From the NCBI RefSeq assembly GCF_043641665.1, contig NC_092182.1, positions 15,205,456-15,269,455 on the forward strand: 64,000 nucleotides of DNA. The letters are read 5' to 3'. The notes below the pieces were generated by a model. It was not told the DNA's origin. It did not search any database and was given only the letters and a program-made list of their open reading frames with translations. Within the stretch, counting starts at the first letter, position 1. The number at the start of each line of letters is the position of its first letter. Below, in pieces: positions 13,404 to 24,377 of the stretch. Source of the stretch: Enoplosus armatus. Its lineage: Eukaryota > Chordata > Actinopteri > Centrarchiformes > Enoplosidae. Position numbers and translations under genes: made by a program.

Positions 13404-15107
13404 ACTGCTTGTACATGTTATTTTGCAAGAGCTGCTGTTTTAAGTGTTTGATCCAACAAAATTACACTGAAAACCGGCAAATGTGTCTCAATAATCCTAA
13501 ATTGCCCATAATATAAAAGCTTATCTCCTCTAAAAATGTCTAAAATGCAACACAGTGGTTACCGACATACTGTACAGTACATACAATGTCTTCTTTACAA
13601 TATGTGTGGAGGACCCAACTTGTTTTTAATATTGGTCATCATTTTTTTTATATCAGATACGGATGGGGAGTGAAATCGGATCAGATTTTCATCTTTTATC
13701 ACAAAGTGGAGATCATGTCTGTCTGGGACTGACTGATACAGAGATCCATGCACTGTACGGACATTGTAATTATCTTGCAAAGGCTTATGAGCTATTCTAT
13801 TTCTCTATTTGTCGAAACAGAGATTCACTGACAAAAGGAAAGATATAAAAATAACAATTTAATGACCATGTGCCAACAGTGAAATGTACTATAATTATTC
13901 CTAGAAGTACTAACAGAACTAGTTGCACTAGTAGCAGTAGTAGTAGTTGTGTGTAATATTTTCCCTTACTGACAAGTTTAGACTGATATCCAAATCAGCA
14001 AGATGCATTCACAAATTTGTGGAAGGCAAATGAACTCTCTAAAGAGATCACAGCTGAACATAAGTCCAAGTCAATCCAGCCATTAGTGTGAGGTATGTGG
14101 GTAACAGACTGAAACAGACAGCCAGAGGCCATCCTAACATAACCTTCTTGGTGGAGGTTAACATCAACTTCAGCCAAATGATCTTTCCGTTTTGCACCTC
14201 TGCACTTTGACCTGAACTAAACAGACATATATTTATTTACTCCAGCAGATGATGATAAATTGGCCCTCAACGTCTGCTGCTTTCACAGTCATCCTTTACA
14301 GCTGGAGAGTGTGAGAGCAGTGTTTCCCCTATATGCACCTGAAATATGACCGTCACTGCTGATTGTTTTGTTTTAGGAGAGGAGAGGGCTCCATCTCATC
14401 TCTTTAGTAACTAAATCATTTTGCGCTACGGACACTTCATATCCAGGTCAATTCACACACCTATGAGTAAAGCACCTAAATGAAAAACTCTGCGCTTACC
14501 TGACAATGTCAGCACAACGATTACAACAACAAGCAGCAGGTAGATGTCAACAATGCCACAAGCAATGCTGATCACAGATTCAGGATTGTCATTCGCCAAA
14601 GGGAAACCAGTCCTGAAACTGCATGTGAGTATCGCACAGTAACGTTACAGCAAACGCAATAATTTGATAGGAATACGCACGGAAACACATATCTGTGAAA
14701 TAAACAACATTTGGAAGATCCTGTACCTTGATACAAAGATAGTAGTTATTCCATATGCACCGACCGTTTTCTTCTTCCTGGAGGCAGGTCATACCATGAG
14801 CGAGGGCCACCGTGACACGCAAACTCAAAGACAACTGACAGAGTCCCTCCCAGAGAGATTAAGGTTACATATTATTTGGATAGGATTCCCTCAAAAAGAT
14901 GTCATAAATTAAGTTATTTTATCACTGAATGTCATTACATTAAAGTAAATGAACACTGTTTGATAATACAACAGTTAAGAATGAATAATTGGAAGTGGCT
15001 AGCTAACACCCAGCAGATGTAAACGTCATGCAGTGGGTGATATGGGTTACACATAAACTAATAGCTTGTTTTAAAATCACGTTTGATGCTCAAGATACTG
15101 TATGTAC

Positions 15108-15440
15108 TCAAGGGCCCCACACATGATCAGCGGTAAGAACCACTCTGCGCTGGCCGTGCCATTCTTTTCCTAGGGCAAGAGTGGTGCTGCCAAACAAGGC
15201 GGAAGCTGCTCGACCACTGGAAATTGGCACCAAGCACTGCGCTCAAAGCTCACGTATTTCAACTTTGACCTCAGAAGGCCGCTGACCTTTCAAAGCGCAA
15301 CCAATGAGATAGCAGCAATATGTGACGTAGCCAGAAGCGGCACATGCTTCGACAGCCCTTCTGGTGCCGGCAGAAACATAGAAACCTCCTGGCTAGAGAG
15401 GGAAGAGAGTGGAAGAAATTAAAAGTGAGTGCAGCTGAGA
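15108..15440. repeat. Possible Harbinger-like repeat fragment
   Basis: GGGCCCCACACATGATCAGC followed by a CpG-bearing segment with TATTTCAACTTTGACCTCAG, GACCTTTCAAAGCGCAACCA and ATGAGATAGCAG recalls a teleost DNA-transposon family. The class is a guess. No transposase seen. Confidence 0.35.
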
Positions 15441-18400
15441 GAGAAACTGTGCAGGTTTTTTTAAGCCTTGGGTACCCCAAAACCGCTAATTAGGCCACAA
15501 ATCACAAGACAGCACATGACCGCATCCCCAGATGAGTGTTGAGCTAAGCACAGCAAGCAGCCATTTTAAATCCAGCCTTAATCCAGTCTGTGTCTCACCC
15601 TCCTCACTACCCCCATAGCACCCACATGCAAACCCCTGCTCAGAATTGAGATGTGGCCAGCATTAGGAAAGATAGATGAGGAGGGAAATTAAGGGATAGA
15701 AGTGGGGGAGGGAGCTCACAAAGTGGAACAGAAAATTGATTCCAGAGGACGGGTGAATGCTGGTCAAATTCATTTCATAATTAAAAGTTGCTGTGGGCAG
15801 GCCTCCACTCGGTATGGACATCAAAATTTAAAAAAAAAGAGTACTATGGAAAAAGTACTAATTCAGATTCTCAATTCCCCTCCACTGACTCCCTTTGTTG
15901 TACCTTTACTAGGCCTCCCCCCTACAGACACATGCACTAAGACATCAAAGTCCAGCTTACTGTAAGTGGCAACTAAATGAAATGAAAATATGAGCTTGGT
16001 GATGTTACCAAAGCAGCTAATGACTGAAATAGCAGAGGCAGTGGTCCTTTCCCCTCTGGCTTCAAAGTTTCGCTCTGCTGTTTGAGGCTAAAAATGTATT
16101 TAAAAAAAGAAAAGAACAGGGAAATGAGTCTATTTATATTTCAGAAAACTGGACACATTAGCACACTCAAAATGTTTTCCAACATGAGGGTTATTTTTTC
16201 TCAGTCCAATCAAAAGCATTTATAAATCCTGCCTACAGTCACTAAATGAGAAGTATCATTTTCAGCTTTAGAAACAGAAAATGTGAAAAGAAGAATCAGC
16301 GAGGGTGTTTGCCTTCTAAAATGTGTGACAGTCGAAACCTTCTGAGCAATATGCAAAGAACAGCTTCTACCCCAATAATTCCATGATACATCTACATTAT
16401 TTATTACCCCTTGCAGGTATATGAGCTCCCACTTAAATGAGTCATGAGGCTCTACAAGACAAAGAATGACAGGCTTGAGTGATCTTCCCTCCTGCCTGCT
16501 ACTGTGAGAATATGAAGCTGGATCACCCTAAATTTACATAAATGTCTTTGAGTTTGCAGAAACATAATGGTGCAGGTTGTCGGATTTCATTGTGGCATTG
16601 TATGGGAGAGTTTTTTTTTAACTTACTTACCAACAATAAGTGTGATTGATAAAACAAATTATAGACCCAATATTTAGGCAATTCCAAAAATCTAATGAAT
16701 CCATATATTTTGATTAACAACAGCTTTTTTTTCTAAACCAAACCATATCAGCCACCCCACAGGCACCATTAGCCCACAAAAACATAAGGTCTGAACCATT
16801 CTTAGCCACTCTGAGCTATTGCCCTCTCCAAGCTCGGCTCACCCGCTCAGCAGCCATTACTCTTCCATGTTGCAGTTGTTCTGCAAGCTAAGCAGGGACA
16901 ACAACGGCTACATGTTTACACAGCAAGTGTCCCTATAATTTAGAATCCGGACAGGAATCAATAGTTAGCGGTGTAATTCAGTGAACTAGAGATAGTAGCA
17001 CAGAATAAAGGCTCTAACAAGCCTGGGAACGTCAGTGATCTGGAAGTAATGCAGTACTAAATGCAATCAATCGCTTCTATAGAGTTAGTGGCTTGCAGGT
17101 CCAAGTACAATTTCATGCTAACGTACCTCGCAGCATTTGAACATATGATTGTCAGTCAAACACTGTTTTATTATTCAAGCAGAGAATTGCACATTGTGAC
17201 ATTATGCCACTATCACGGCCTTGTCCCCTACAGTTAACTCCTCACCTCTTCGGGGGATATGTACTCATTACAAAGTAAGTCATCATGATTATGAGTCTAA
17301 AAATTTGCTGAGCTACTAGCTAGCTCATTCCAGCTCATCAGCATAACCACATTAGAGGGGAAACCTGGGAGCTGGCAATCTCACACTTCCTCAATATTGC
17401 AATCCCAGCAGGCCAAGCATGTCCACATCCATTATGTTGGACCTTAGCCACCAACTAGGCCTAATATGCTGCCACAAGGCACACCAATGCCATGTGACAC
17501 CTGAAATTAAATTAATTAGGTTTGCAAAACAAACCTGCTGGTCCAATACATAAATCTGCCCTAAACAGGGAAACCAGAACACTTGGCTGTATTTATCAGA
17601 GTTGCCGTGCATTGGGCCTTAGCTTTGTGTATCCTGGTGGCACAAGCCCAGGATACTGTTCTCTGGACGTGCCACTGTGACAATACAAACAAACAATCAA
17701 CTGCAACAAAAAGTCATGGATACAGTATTAGCTAAGGGTGCGGGAATCCCAAATTTATTTCCGTCCTTAATATATTTACCTCATCTAGAGAATGGAAACA
17801 GATTGTCAGAGGCAGTGGGAAGTAAGATGATTTGGAGCTCAATTCTGCTAAATTGGTTGCTGCCAGTGCGATACATCATGGAGAATTAAGATGCCTCTCC
17901 CCCAGCGCAGAACTTCGGCAGCCATATTGGCACATCTGTCAAGGGCCCACCCCTGACAGAGACAAATGGACCAATTCTGGCACACGAAGGCTGATCCAAA
18001 CTGCTAGCAATAACTAAGATGAATAATGAGTCAGCTTGGGCCCCAGCAAAATTCATTTTTAATAATTAGTGTTCCTGCACCTCTCATTTTCTCAGAAAAT
18101 GAGTGCAGGTACAACTCCAGGTTGATACAACACATCAGCAAGACTGGAGGAATATAGATGATGTTGTGTTAAGCTTCCATCATCACAGAGAATGGCTGTG
18201 ACTATAAATGCAGGGGAGGAAGACAGATGAATCTCTCTCGGTTCTCCGAGGAGGAGGAAGTTAATCAAGTCCAGAAAGCACTGTGGCTACAGGAGGCAGT
18301 AGAGGAATGTTGTAGGATGAGCACAATAACGTTCAAAAGATCCTAAGGTTTTGACACTACTGTAAAAGAACACAGTTCCTATTTTCAAAATAAAAAGTGG

Positions 18401-18451
18401 AAAAGGAGAGATAATTCTAATGTGCAACACAAACCGGCTCTGTAGCGTTGC

Positions 18452-18461
18452 GTCACGTGAC
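18452..18461. promoter_or_regulatory. Palindromic E-box GTCACGTGAC
   Basis: A perfect 10-bp palindrome matching the extended E-box (CLEAR-type) bound by MiT/TFE and USF bHLH-zip factors. It lies in ptprg intron 2 in a small CpG-bearing patch (18430-18660). Binding is not shown by the sequence. Confidence 0.4.
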
Positions 18462-21252
18462 ACCTGTAGCACACACCAACGCACCATACACACTGAAGTA
18501 ATAGTCAGGGTACAGTAGCCAGGATGTGCCATTCGAGGGATTGAATGTGATAAAATTGCAGCTTTTCTCGACAGCTGACATGTGTCAACTGGCAATGATG
18601 TTTGTCACGACGACGCCAGTGTGCGGGCTTACATAAAACAACGGAAGCGGATGTTTTAATGCTTGTCAGACCCTGTCAGTCTTTGTTGCCCTCAAATCCT
18701 GGAATCCTGAGAAGAGTTGCCAATTTAGTATGGCATATAGTAAATATAGTACTTTATAGTAAAATAGTAATTGACAATGCTCTGTGAAAACACATCATGA
18801 ACAACTCAATCTATAGTCCCTGTGAGGATAAGCACAATCTAATTAATCGAACAGAGCAGGAAATCACTTTAAAAGGCTTAACTGGATTTTAGCGGGTGGA
18901 GAGGCAAAGCTTTACCAACCAGCAGACTGGGTGCATCATTAGTGAAGCAAGAATCAATGCAAGGTTTGGTCATCTGAATAGAGTGAGATTTGATGTGAAT
19001 GGATTGTGGTTGGTGCGCATAGTGATCAGATGACTGAACTAAAACTAAGACTCTCTTTAAAAGCACTGACTACAGCATATGTCCACCTACGGACCTACTA
19101 ATGTATATTCTAATGGACTAATGTACTGTGATAACTGAAACACCCCCTCCTGAGATCAATATCACTTCCAGCCACTTTGTTTGGAAAATCACAGGACATA
19201 TTGTCTGGCTGATGGTCATTGGACTGCATGATAATTGGAAATTAAATTCAACTGTGATTTTCAGCTGCCATTCCAAGTATTTCATTCTGGCAGAGATCTG
19301 ATTTAACAATTGCGTCCTAGGGCTCATTTGGACAACAAAAATATCATGAATCATGATGCAAAACAAATCCCACAATAGCTTTAATATCCATTATTTGATT
19401 GTCTCAAAACAATCAGGAGCCAAACATCATTATTTACAATAAATCTGATTTCATCAATGGGAGTGTGGCAAGATCCCTGGAGCTCTTGTAAAAATTACCT
19501 CCATCTTTCTCATTGGAAAAACTCACAGGGAACCATACATTAGGCTGGTATTTTTATCTTCATCCCTGAAGAGTGTGTCCCTCAATCCCTCAATATATAG
19601 TGCGCCAGATACTTTACCCTCCATGCATACCCCCTGTAAGGCCGTATACTCAGGGAGCCTTGCTTTAAAGTCAAGTGCTTCTCATACATAGAGGTCTACC
19701 GGGAGCAATCCTCCTCTCGATTCATTACCTCCAGGAGGCAGAGCTCCTTCTGTCGGGCACCATGACAACATGGCATTGCTCTTTTCCCTCCAGCCTTTGT
19801 ACGGGGGGTGTCGGGCCGCAAGAGACAAAGTGCACTGCCTTCACACTGCACCCAGCCAATTTGAGGTTGTATGAATCAGAGGGTTTAACATGTCAAACCC
19901 AACTAACCAATCTGAGAAGCGTAGTCACATTCTAAACTCAACCCAAAAGAACTCTGTTCTGAAATCCTGTGGTGTGTTTGTTCAAACAACCGTGTGTTTC
20001 TGAAAAGATTTATATTAATGAGATCTATTGTACAACTGCACAATGAATATGTGATTGACATGTTCAGTGCAATTTTGAGCTACATATTTTGACCCAGAAA
20101 ATAATCAAGAGAGTAATGTGATAGGTCTGAAGTAGTGGAGAAATGCATTACAAAGCCACAGAAAAGTGCGCGTAGCAGTAGAATTGAGGGTTAATTCAAA
20201 GCCAAAACAAACAGCCTTGGCAATCAACAACAGTGAGTTACCTAATGTACTAATTAAGTTGGATCAACATAGCAATTGATTGAAAATGACACTTCATTCA
20301 CTTCATTATGTGAGACATGAGTGGAAAGATTGCTAATGATCACGGGCAACCTCAGTGAAGTGGAATAAAACAGTCAGGCTGAGGGGAAATATAATCCACA
20401 CGTATCAGACAATCGCAGGCTCTTTCGGTGGCTACAACAGCTTGTCAGAGTGGCTTCCATCCAAACATCCATGACTGCTGGATGAAAACAGACAGTAGGA
20501 GGTCTATCCGTACAAAGCACAGAGCTCGGAGTGAGTTATAAATGTGAAAAATCACTGGGATGTAGTGCTTTAATAGCTTTATTATTCATTTGTGGAGGCA
20601 GACTGCCATATCATCTAAACGATTTGGGCTACAGTAGCATGTGATCCTTACTGCATTTTTAATTTCCCCAACTACGCACTCTTAGCTTCTTTTTTTTTTC
20701 TTTTTTAAACAAAATCATAAATTCTCACAGTGAGTACAGCAAGAACATAAATCTTTCATTGGGCATAATTGCTTCATATCAGTCTGGAATGACATGCAAG
20801 TTAATTCAGGGACTTGACAAAATCTCATAATGTAGTGGAAATAAAAACCGAGTGTAGAGAAGACGATCATCTCCAGAGCATTGATCTATATTTTTCTACA
20901 TCTAATTCCATCATTTCTTTGCTTGGTTTTTTTTCTTTTTTGTTTTTCATTCTACACACTGTTAGAGGGGATCAGGCATAATGCTTCTGCAAATGCACAT
21001 TAAGGTACTCCAACTGTTGTGCTGTAATTAAACTAGAACAATAAATCAACAAGAGTGCAATCAAAAGCAAACTACTGCATATATTGGACAAAAACATAAA
21101 AAACTACAGATAAAAAGGAAGCCAGAGAAACTAACAGAGAAGATGTGAAAACCTGCAGGGATATAAAAAGGGGAAAATGATGCATAGCCCTGTTCCTGTG
21201 GGAGTGTTATGGTGAGTATGATATCATCCCTCTTATGAAAAATGCCTCCATG

Positions 21253-21288
21253 CACACACACACACACAGACACACACAGACAGACACA

Positions 21289-21321
<33 letters not shown>
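21253..21321. repeat. Compound (CA)n/(CAGA)n microsatellite
   Basis: CA units interrupted by four GACA or CAGA steps, then an uninterrupted CA run to 21320. Confidence 0.97.
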
Positions 21322-22419
21322 CATGCCTTAAATAACTTTTAATCAAATTTCAGGGTGTAGGTTTCGAGGCTACTTACATTTGGAGGTTCATAACCAAAGC
21401 ACACAGGAAGGTGACAAGTCATGGGATGATAAGAGCTCTCATTGCACTGTGTGCCTCAGTCCTCAATGCACTGGACCAATGTGTAAAATACAAGAGCTCA
21501 GCAATCTTTCTTATCATGAAAACTGAGGAATATATTTTTATCATTACATAATGTAAAATCTCAAACCCTTATGTCATATATTACCAAACAATTATTGTAG
21601 CATTGTATAAACTTAGCAAACTATGTGGTGAATGTTTATATTTTGCCGCCATTATTACAACATGTGCTGCACATTTAAACTATGGAAGAAACTTTCTACA
21701 TTGTTGCTCAGTTTTGTTTGCTACTGCTCCAGTTTCTGAGACTCATATTGTTCCACATCCTCCAAACAGCTCTGTACACTGTAGCACACACAGTGAGGGG
21801 TGTGGAAAGCATGTGTGAAACAATGGGTGATATGCTCCCCTATATATTATGTACTATATGTGTGTGTCTAGCTCATAGAGCTGAAGTCTGCCTTGCACTA
21901 GTTAGTTACTACTAGCTTCAGGCTAACCCTACTGTGTGCATTGCTTTTACACTCACTTGCTCAGAGCAAATGCCCTTAATAACCATTTAGCTGCTAAGGC
22001 ACGCTTGTCTGTCCCCCATTCACAGCCTTAGCCACTAATTACCTTTCCAAAGCAATGGACATTTCTGTGTTCGCTCAATGCTTCCCTTTTTCTCGGTACA
22101 ATCAGCCAGCTGCCTTCACTGGTAGGAATTAATGCTCTGCACAGGCCTGAAATGAATGTCCAAAAATCAACCCATGTCAGCCGGTTCCCTGACCCGATGT
22201 TTGTTAATTTTTTGTCCACCCTCTCTATATAGACATTTTTTTAAAAATGAGATCCTATTTTCTCCCAATCACCAGCCTGCCTCTTGCTAAGCATGCATGC
22301 AACTCTGCACACAAACACGGCACACGGCATACACAACATTCTGTCAAATAAAAGACATACGGCCCTAAAATTGAATCGACCAAAGAAATGTCCAAATGAA
22401 GCCTGATGTGTATGTACGT

Positions 22420-22436
22420 ACACACACACACACATA
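22420..22436. repeat. Short (AC)n repeat
   Basis: Eight AC units after GTATGTACGT. Confidence 0.8.
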
Positions 22437-23303
22437 TTTTCAGAGTGGTGTTTCACTCCAAGAGCAGAGGGACCGAGTTAGTTATTTGATAGGTGATGTT
22501 TTTGGACCTTGGAACCTGTAAATATAATTCTACTGACTGCTCTTCCCTTCCTGAGCTCTTCCAATGAGGTGCCCTCAAGCATATAACCCCTATTTCCCAC
22601 CGGAGCTGCTCAACGGCCGACAGAGGGTTGTGTTTGCACTCAGGTGTGAATGTGTATAGCTGAATGTGAAGCAGTGCTCTGAAAGAACATTTAATGTGTG
22701 CTAATCAGAACTGCTTCCCACCAAAAAGCATCTGCATACATATGCCTACATACATATGCCTAAACATATATAATATATATTTATAAACATATAAACAAAA
22801 AAGAATCGTACTCTTAAACGTAAAAAGGAATTAATAACGCAGGAGCATCTTCCTCATTGATTTCCTTTTTCATGAGCAAGCTTAATGGTATCTAAAATAT
22901 TGACTTTATAAATGAGTGGATGCAAAAGTAGTCTACTGCATGAATACTGCAAAATACTGTATGTTGCATCAATTTGCCACTTTCACACCATAAGGAAAAC
23001 ACACCCCAACTTTACCGCCTAAATATGTATATGCAAACAAATAATACTCTGAGAATATTTACAAGCACAAAAGGGCACATAATGAATCATCCATTAGAGA
23101 GTACATCTGATTGTTCACTCTGGTCTGCTATATCTGTCCACTTTCAGATTCGAGGAGGAGGAAAGCCTAAATTCCTAGAAGCACTTATTTTGGCATTAAA
23201 AGCAAGCATATATCAATAATAGAGGCAGGAATTTAAAAAAAATGAATCTAGCTAGGTTTTCACAGCTAGGTCTACTGTATTTCTGATTCAATTTACTAAA
23301 ATA

Positions 23304-23712
23304 TAGGGGTGGGCAATACGGTATATGTAATTTTATATCACGGTAACAGAATATTTCACAATACAGTAAGTTCTGTAAATTCAATTAAGAAATGGTTTCA
23401 AATGATTTGCATTTACAATCTCACTCTCCTCCTCCATGTTTTCTTGTCGCCCCCTACACACGCACTACCGCCACCAACTGTCGCTCTCGCATCACATGAG
23501 AACGTGGTAAGCAGTCCAGCTGCCCAAATCACGTTACCTTCTGAGGCAGCTGGATTCACGAGATCACGAGAGAATCACGAGATCACCCAAGAATCCAGCC
23601 CTGATTTGCTACATAGCCTGACCAGAATATATAGCAGAGACACTAAGGGATAGCTCCCGCGGTGGACACATTTCTACCGTCGCACGGTATAAACTATCAT
23701 ATCTCCCAAACC
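23304..23712. mobile_element. hAT-like non-autonomous element
   Basis: The left end TAGGGGTGGGCAATACGGTA and the right end GGTATAAACTATCATATCTC-CCAAACC are imperfect inverted repeats; the first resembles the CAGGGGTGGGC ends of hAT elements. The interior has GATTCACGAGATCACGAG-AGAATCACGAGATCAC, a short direct repeat of CACGAGATCAC. About 400 bp, no transposase. It sits just left of ptprg exon 2. Confidence 0.65.
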
Positions 23713-24272
23713 GACTTCAACACAAATGGAGGTCTGTTTAAGACAACTGCCGCTAAATGTGACATATTAGAGGTCGTAATCGTCCTTTATGCCTCATGTT
23801 TGAGTTTCATGCCTGTAACCATCACTTGTTGAAGCAGAGTAGGGTTCACAACTAATTGCAAGGCTTTTATTAAATTACACACACATGAACTGTTCCTCAT
23901 GCATTTCAATCCTGATGCCAAACCTGACAATAAATAAATACAATTTAAAATCGAGTCAACTCATTTGTAGTTAATCACAGTTGGCTTCAACATAATGTGA
24001 ACATCAACTCACTTTGCCGTATGTCAGTGTTTTCTTCTCTCCAGTGCATTAGTTTAATTAGAGTTATTAAGAGCAATGAAAACATACAGTACAGGTATGC
24101 TATTATATGAATACTAAATGCCTAATTCAGATCTTCTGGCAACAGCCGTGAAGAGGGAATAGGTTAATGGTAAAACGGTAGACAAAAATAGGAAAATGAG
24201 AGCTTAGGTGAGCAAGTAAATGCATTTCCCTTTCTACTGAGGGCTCTGGACAGCACACAAATGAGAGCTCAC

Positions 24273-24377
24273 CTGAATAGGACCAGTAGGGGTCACCTGC
24301 TGCCCTCCTCTCCCTCATTAGGACTGTGCTCCCATGGTGCCCGTCTCCAGCATGGTGAGGGTGGCCACCCGATGCAA
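24273..24377 (-). CDS. ptprg: ptprg coding exon 2 (pre-carbonic-anhydrase segment)
   Basis: This second coding exon of ptprg is 105 bp: two bases that complete the split codon from exon 1, 34 codons and one final base. The acceptor on the minus strand is an excellent pyrimidine tract ending CCTTCCACAG; the donor is TTCAG|GTGAGC. The translation contains HHGSTV, then MRERRAAGDPYWSYS. This aligns with [23 protein letters not shown], which I recall from mammalian PTPRG just before the carbonic-anhydrase-like domain begins. Exon 1 plus exon 2 encode the same number of residues as the mammalian N-terminus, with no gaps, although the His/Gly-rich middle has diverged. GDPYW is the entry to the carbonic-anhydrase-like fold, the region that binds contactins in this family. 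The exon ends in phase 1 inside the Gly of YSG. Intron 1 is about 21.9 kb. A possible exon on the opposite strand over the same bases is a shadow. Confidence 0.93.

Larger units (their letters stand above)
1..24272 (-). other. ptprg: ptprg intron 2, partial (continues off the left edge)
   Basis: Everything left of the exon 2 donor should be intron 2. I looked on the minus strand for exon 3 (the segment with the conserved YGPEHW and SPIDI motifs) and did not find it, so the intron exceeds 24 kb or exon 3 is too diverged to see. Named contents are a CA repeat, two copies of a GCTAAC-type dispersed repeat, a CGATTA-type element, a Tc1 remnant, a 306-bp duplication, an hAT-like element and several exon-like or CNE-like blocks. 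In 160-1880, 2130-4470, 4820-7260, 7900-11060, 15.5-17.3 and 20-23.3 kb I see no gene, only AT-rich unique-looking sequence. Confidence 0.75.

Noticed and set aside
14500..14618. Reading the 14.5 kb block as the ptprg transmembrane exon
   Set aside because: The known order places the ptprg transmembrane segment after the carbonic-anhydrase-like and FN3 exons, the sequence differs from it, and the phase does not fit exon 2.
21061..21324. 87-codon minus-strand frame rich in Cys-Val
   Set aside because: Translation of the CA microsatellite.
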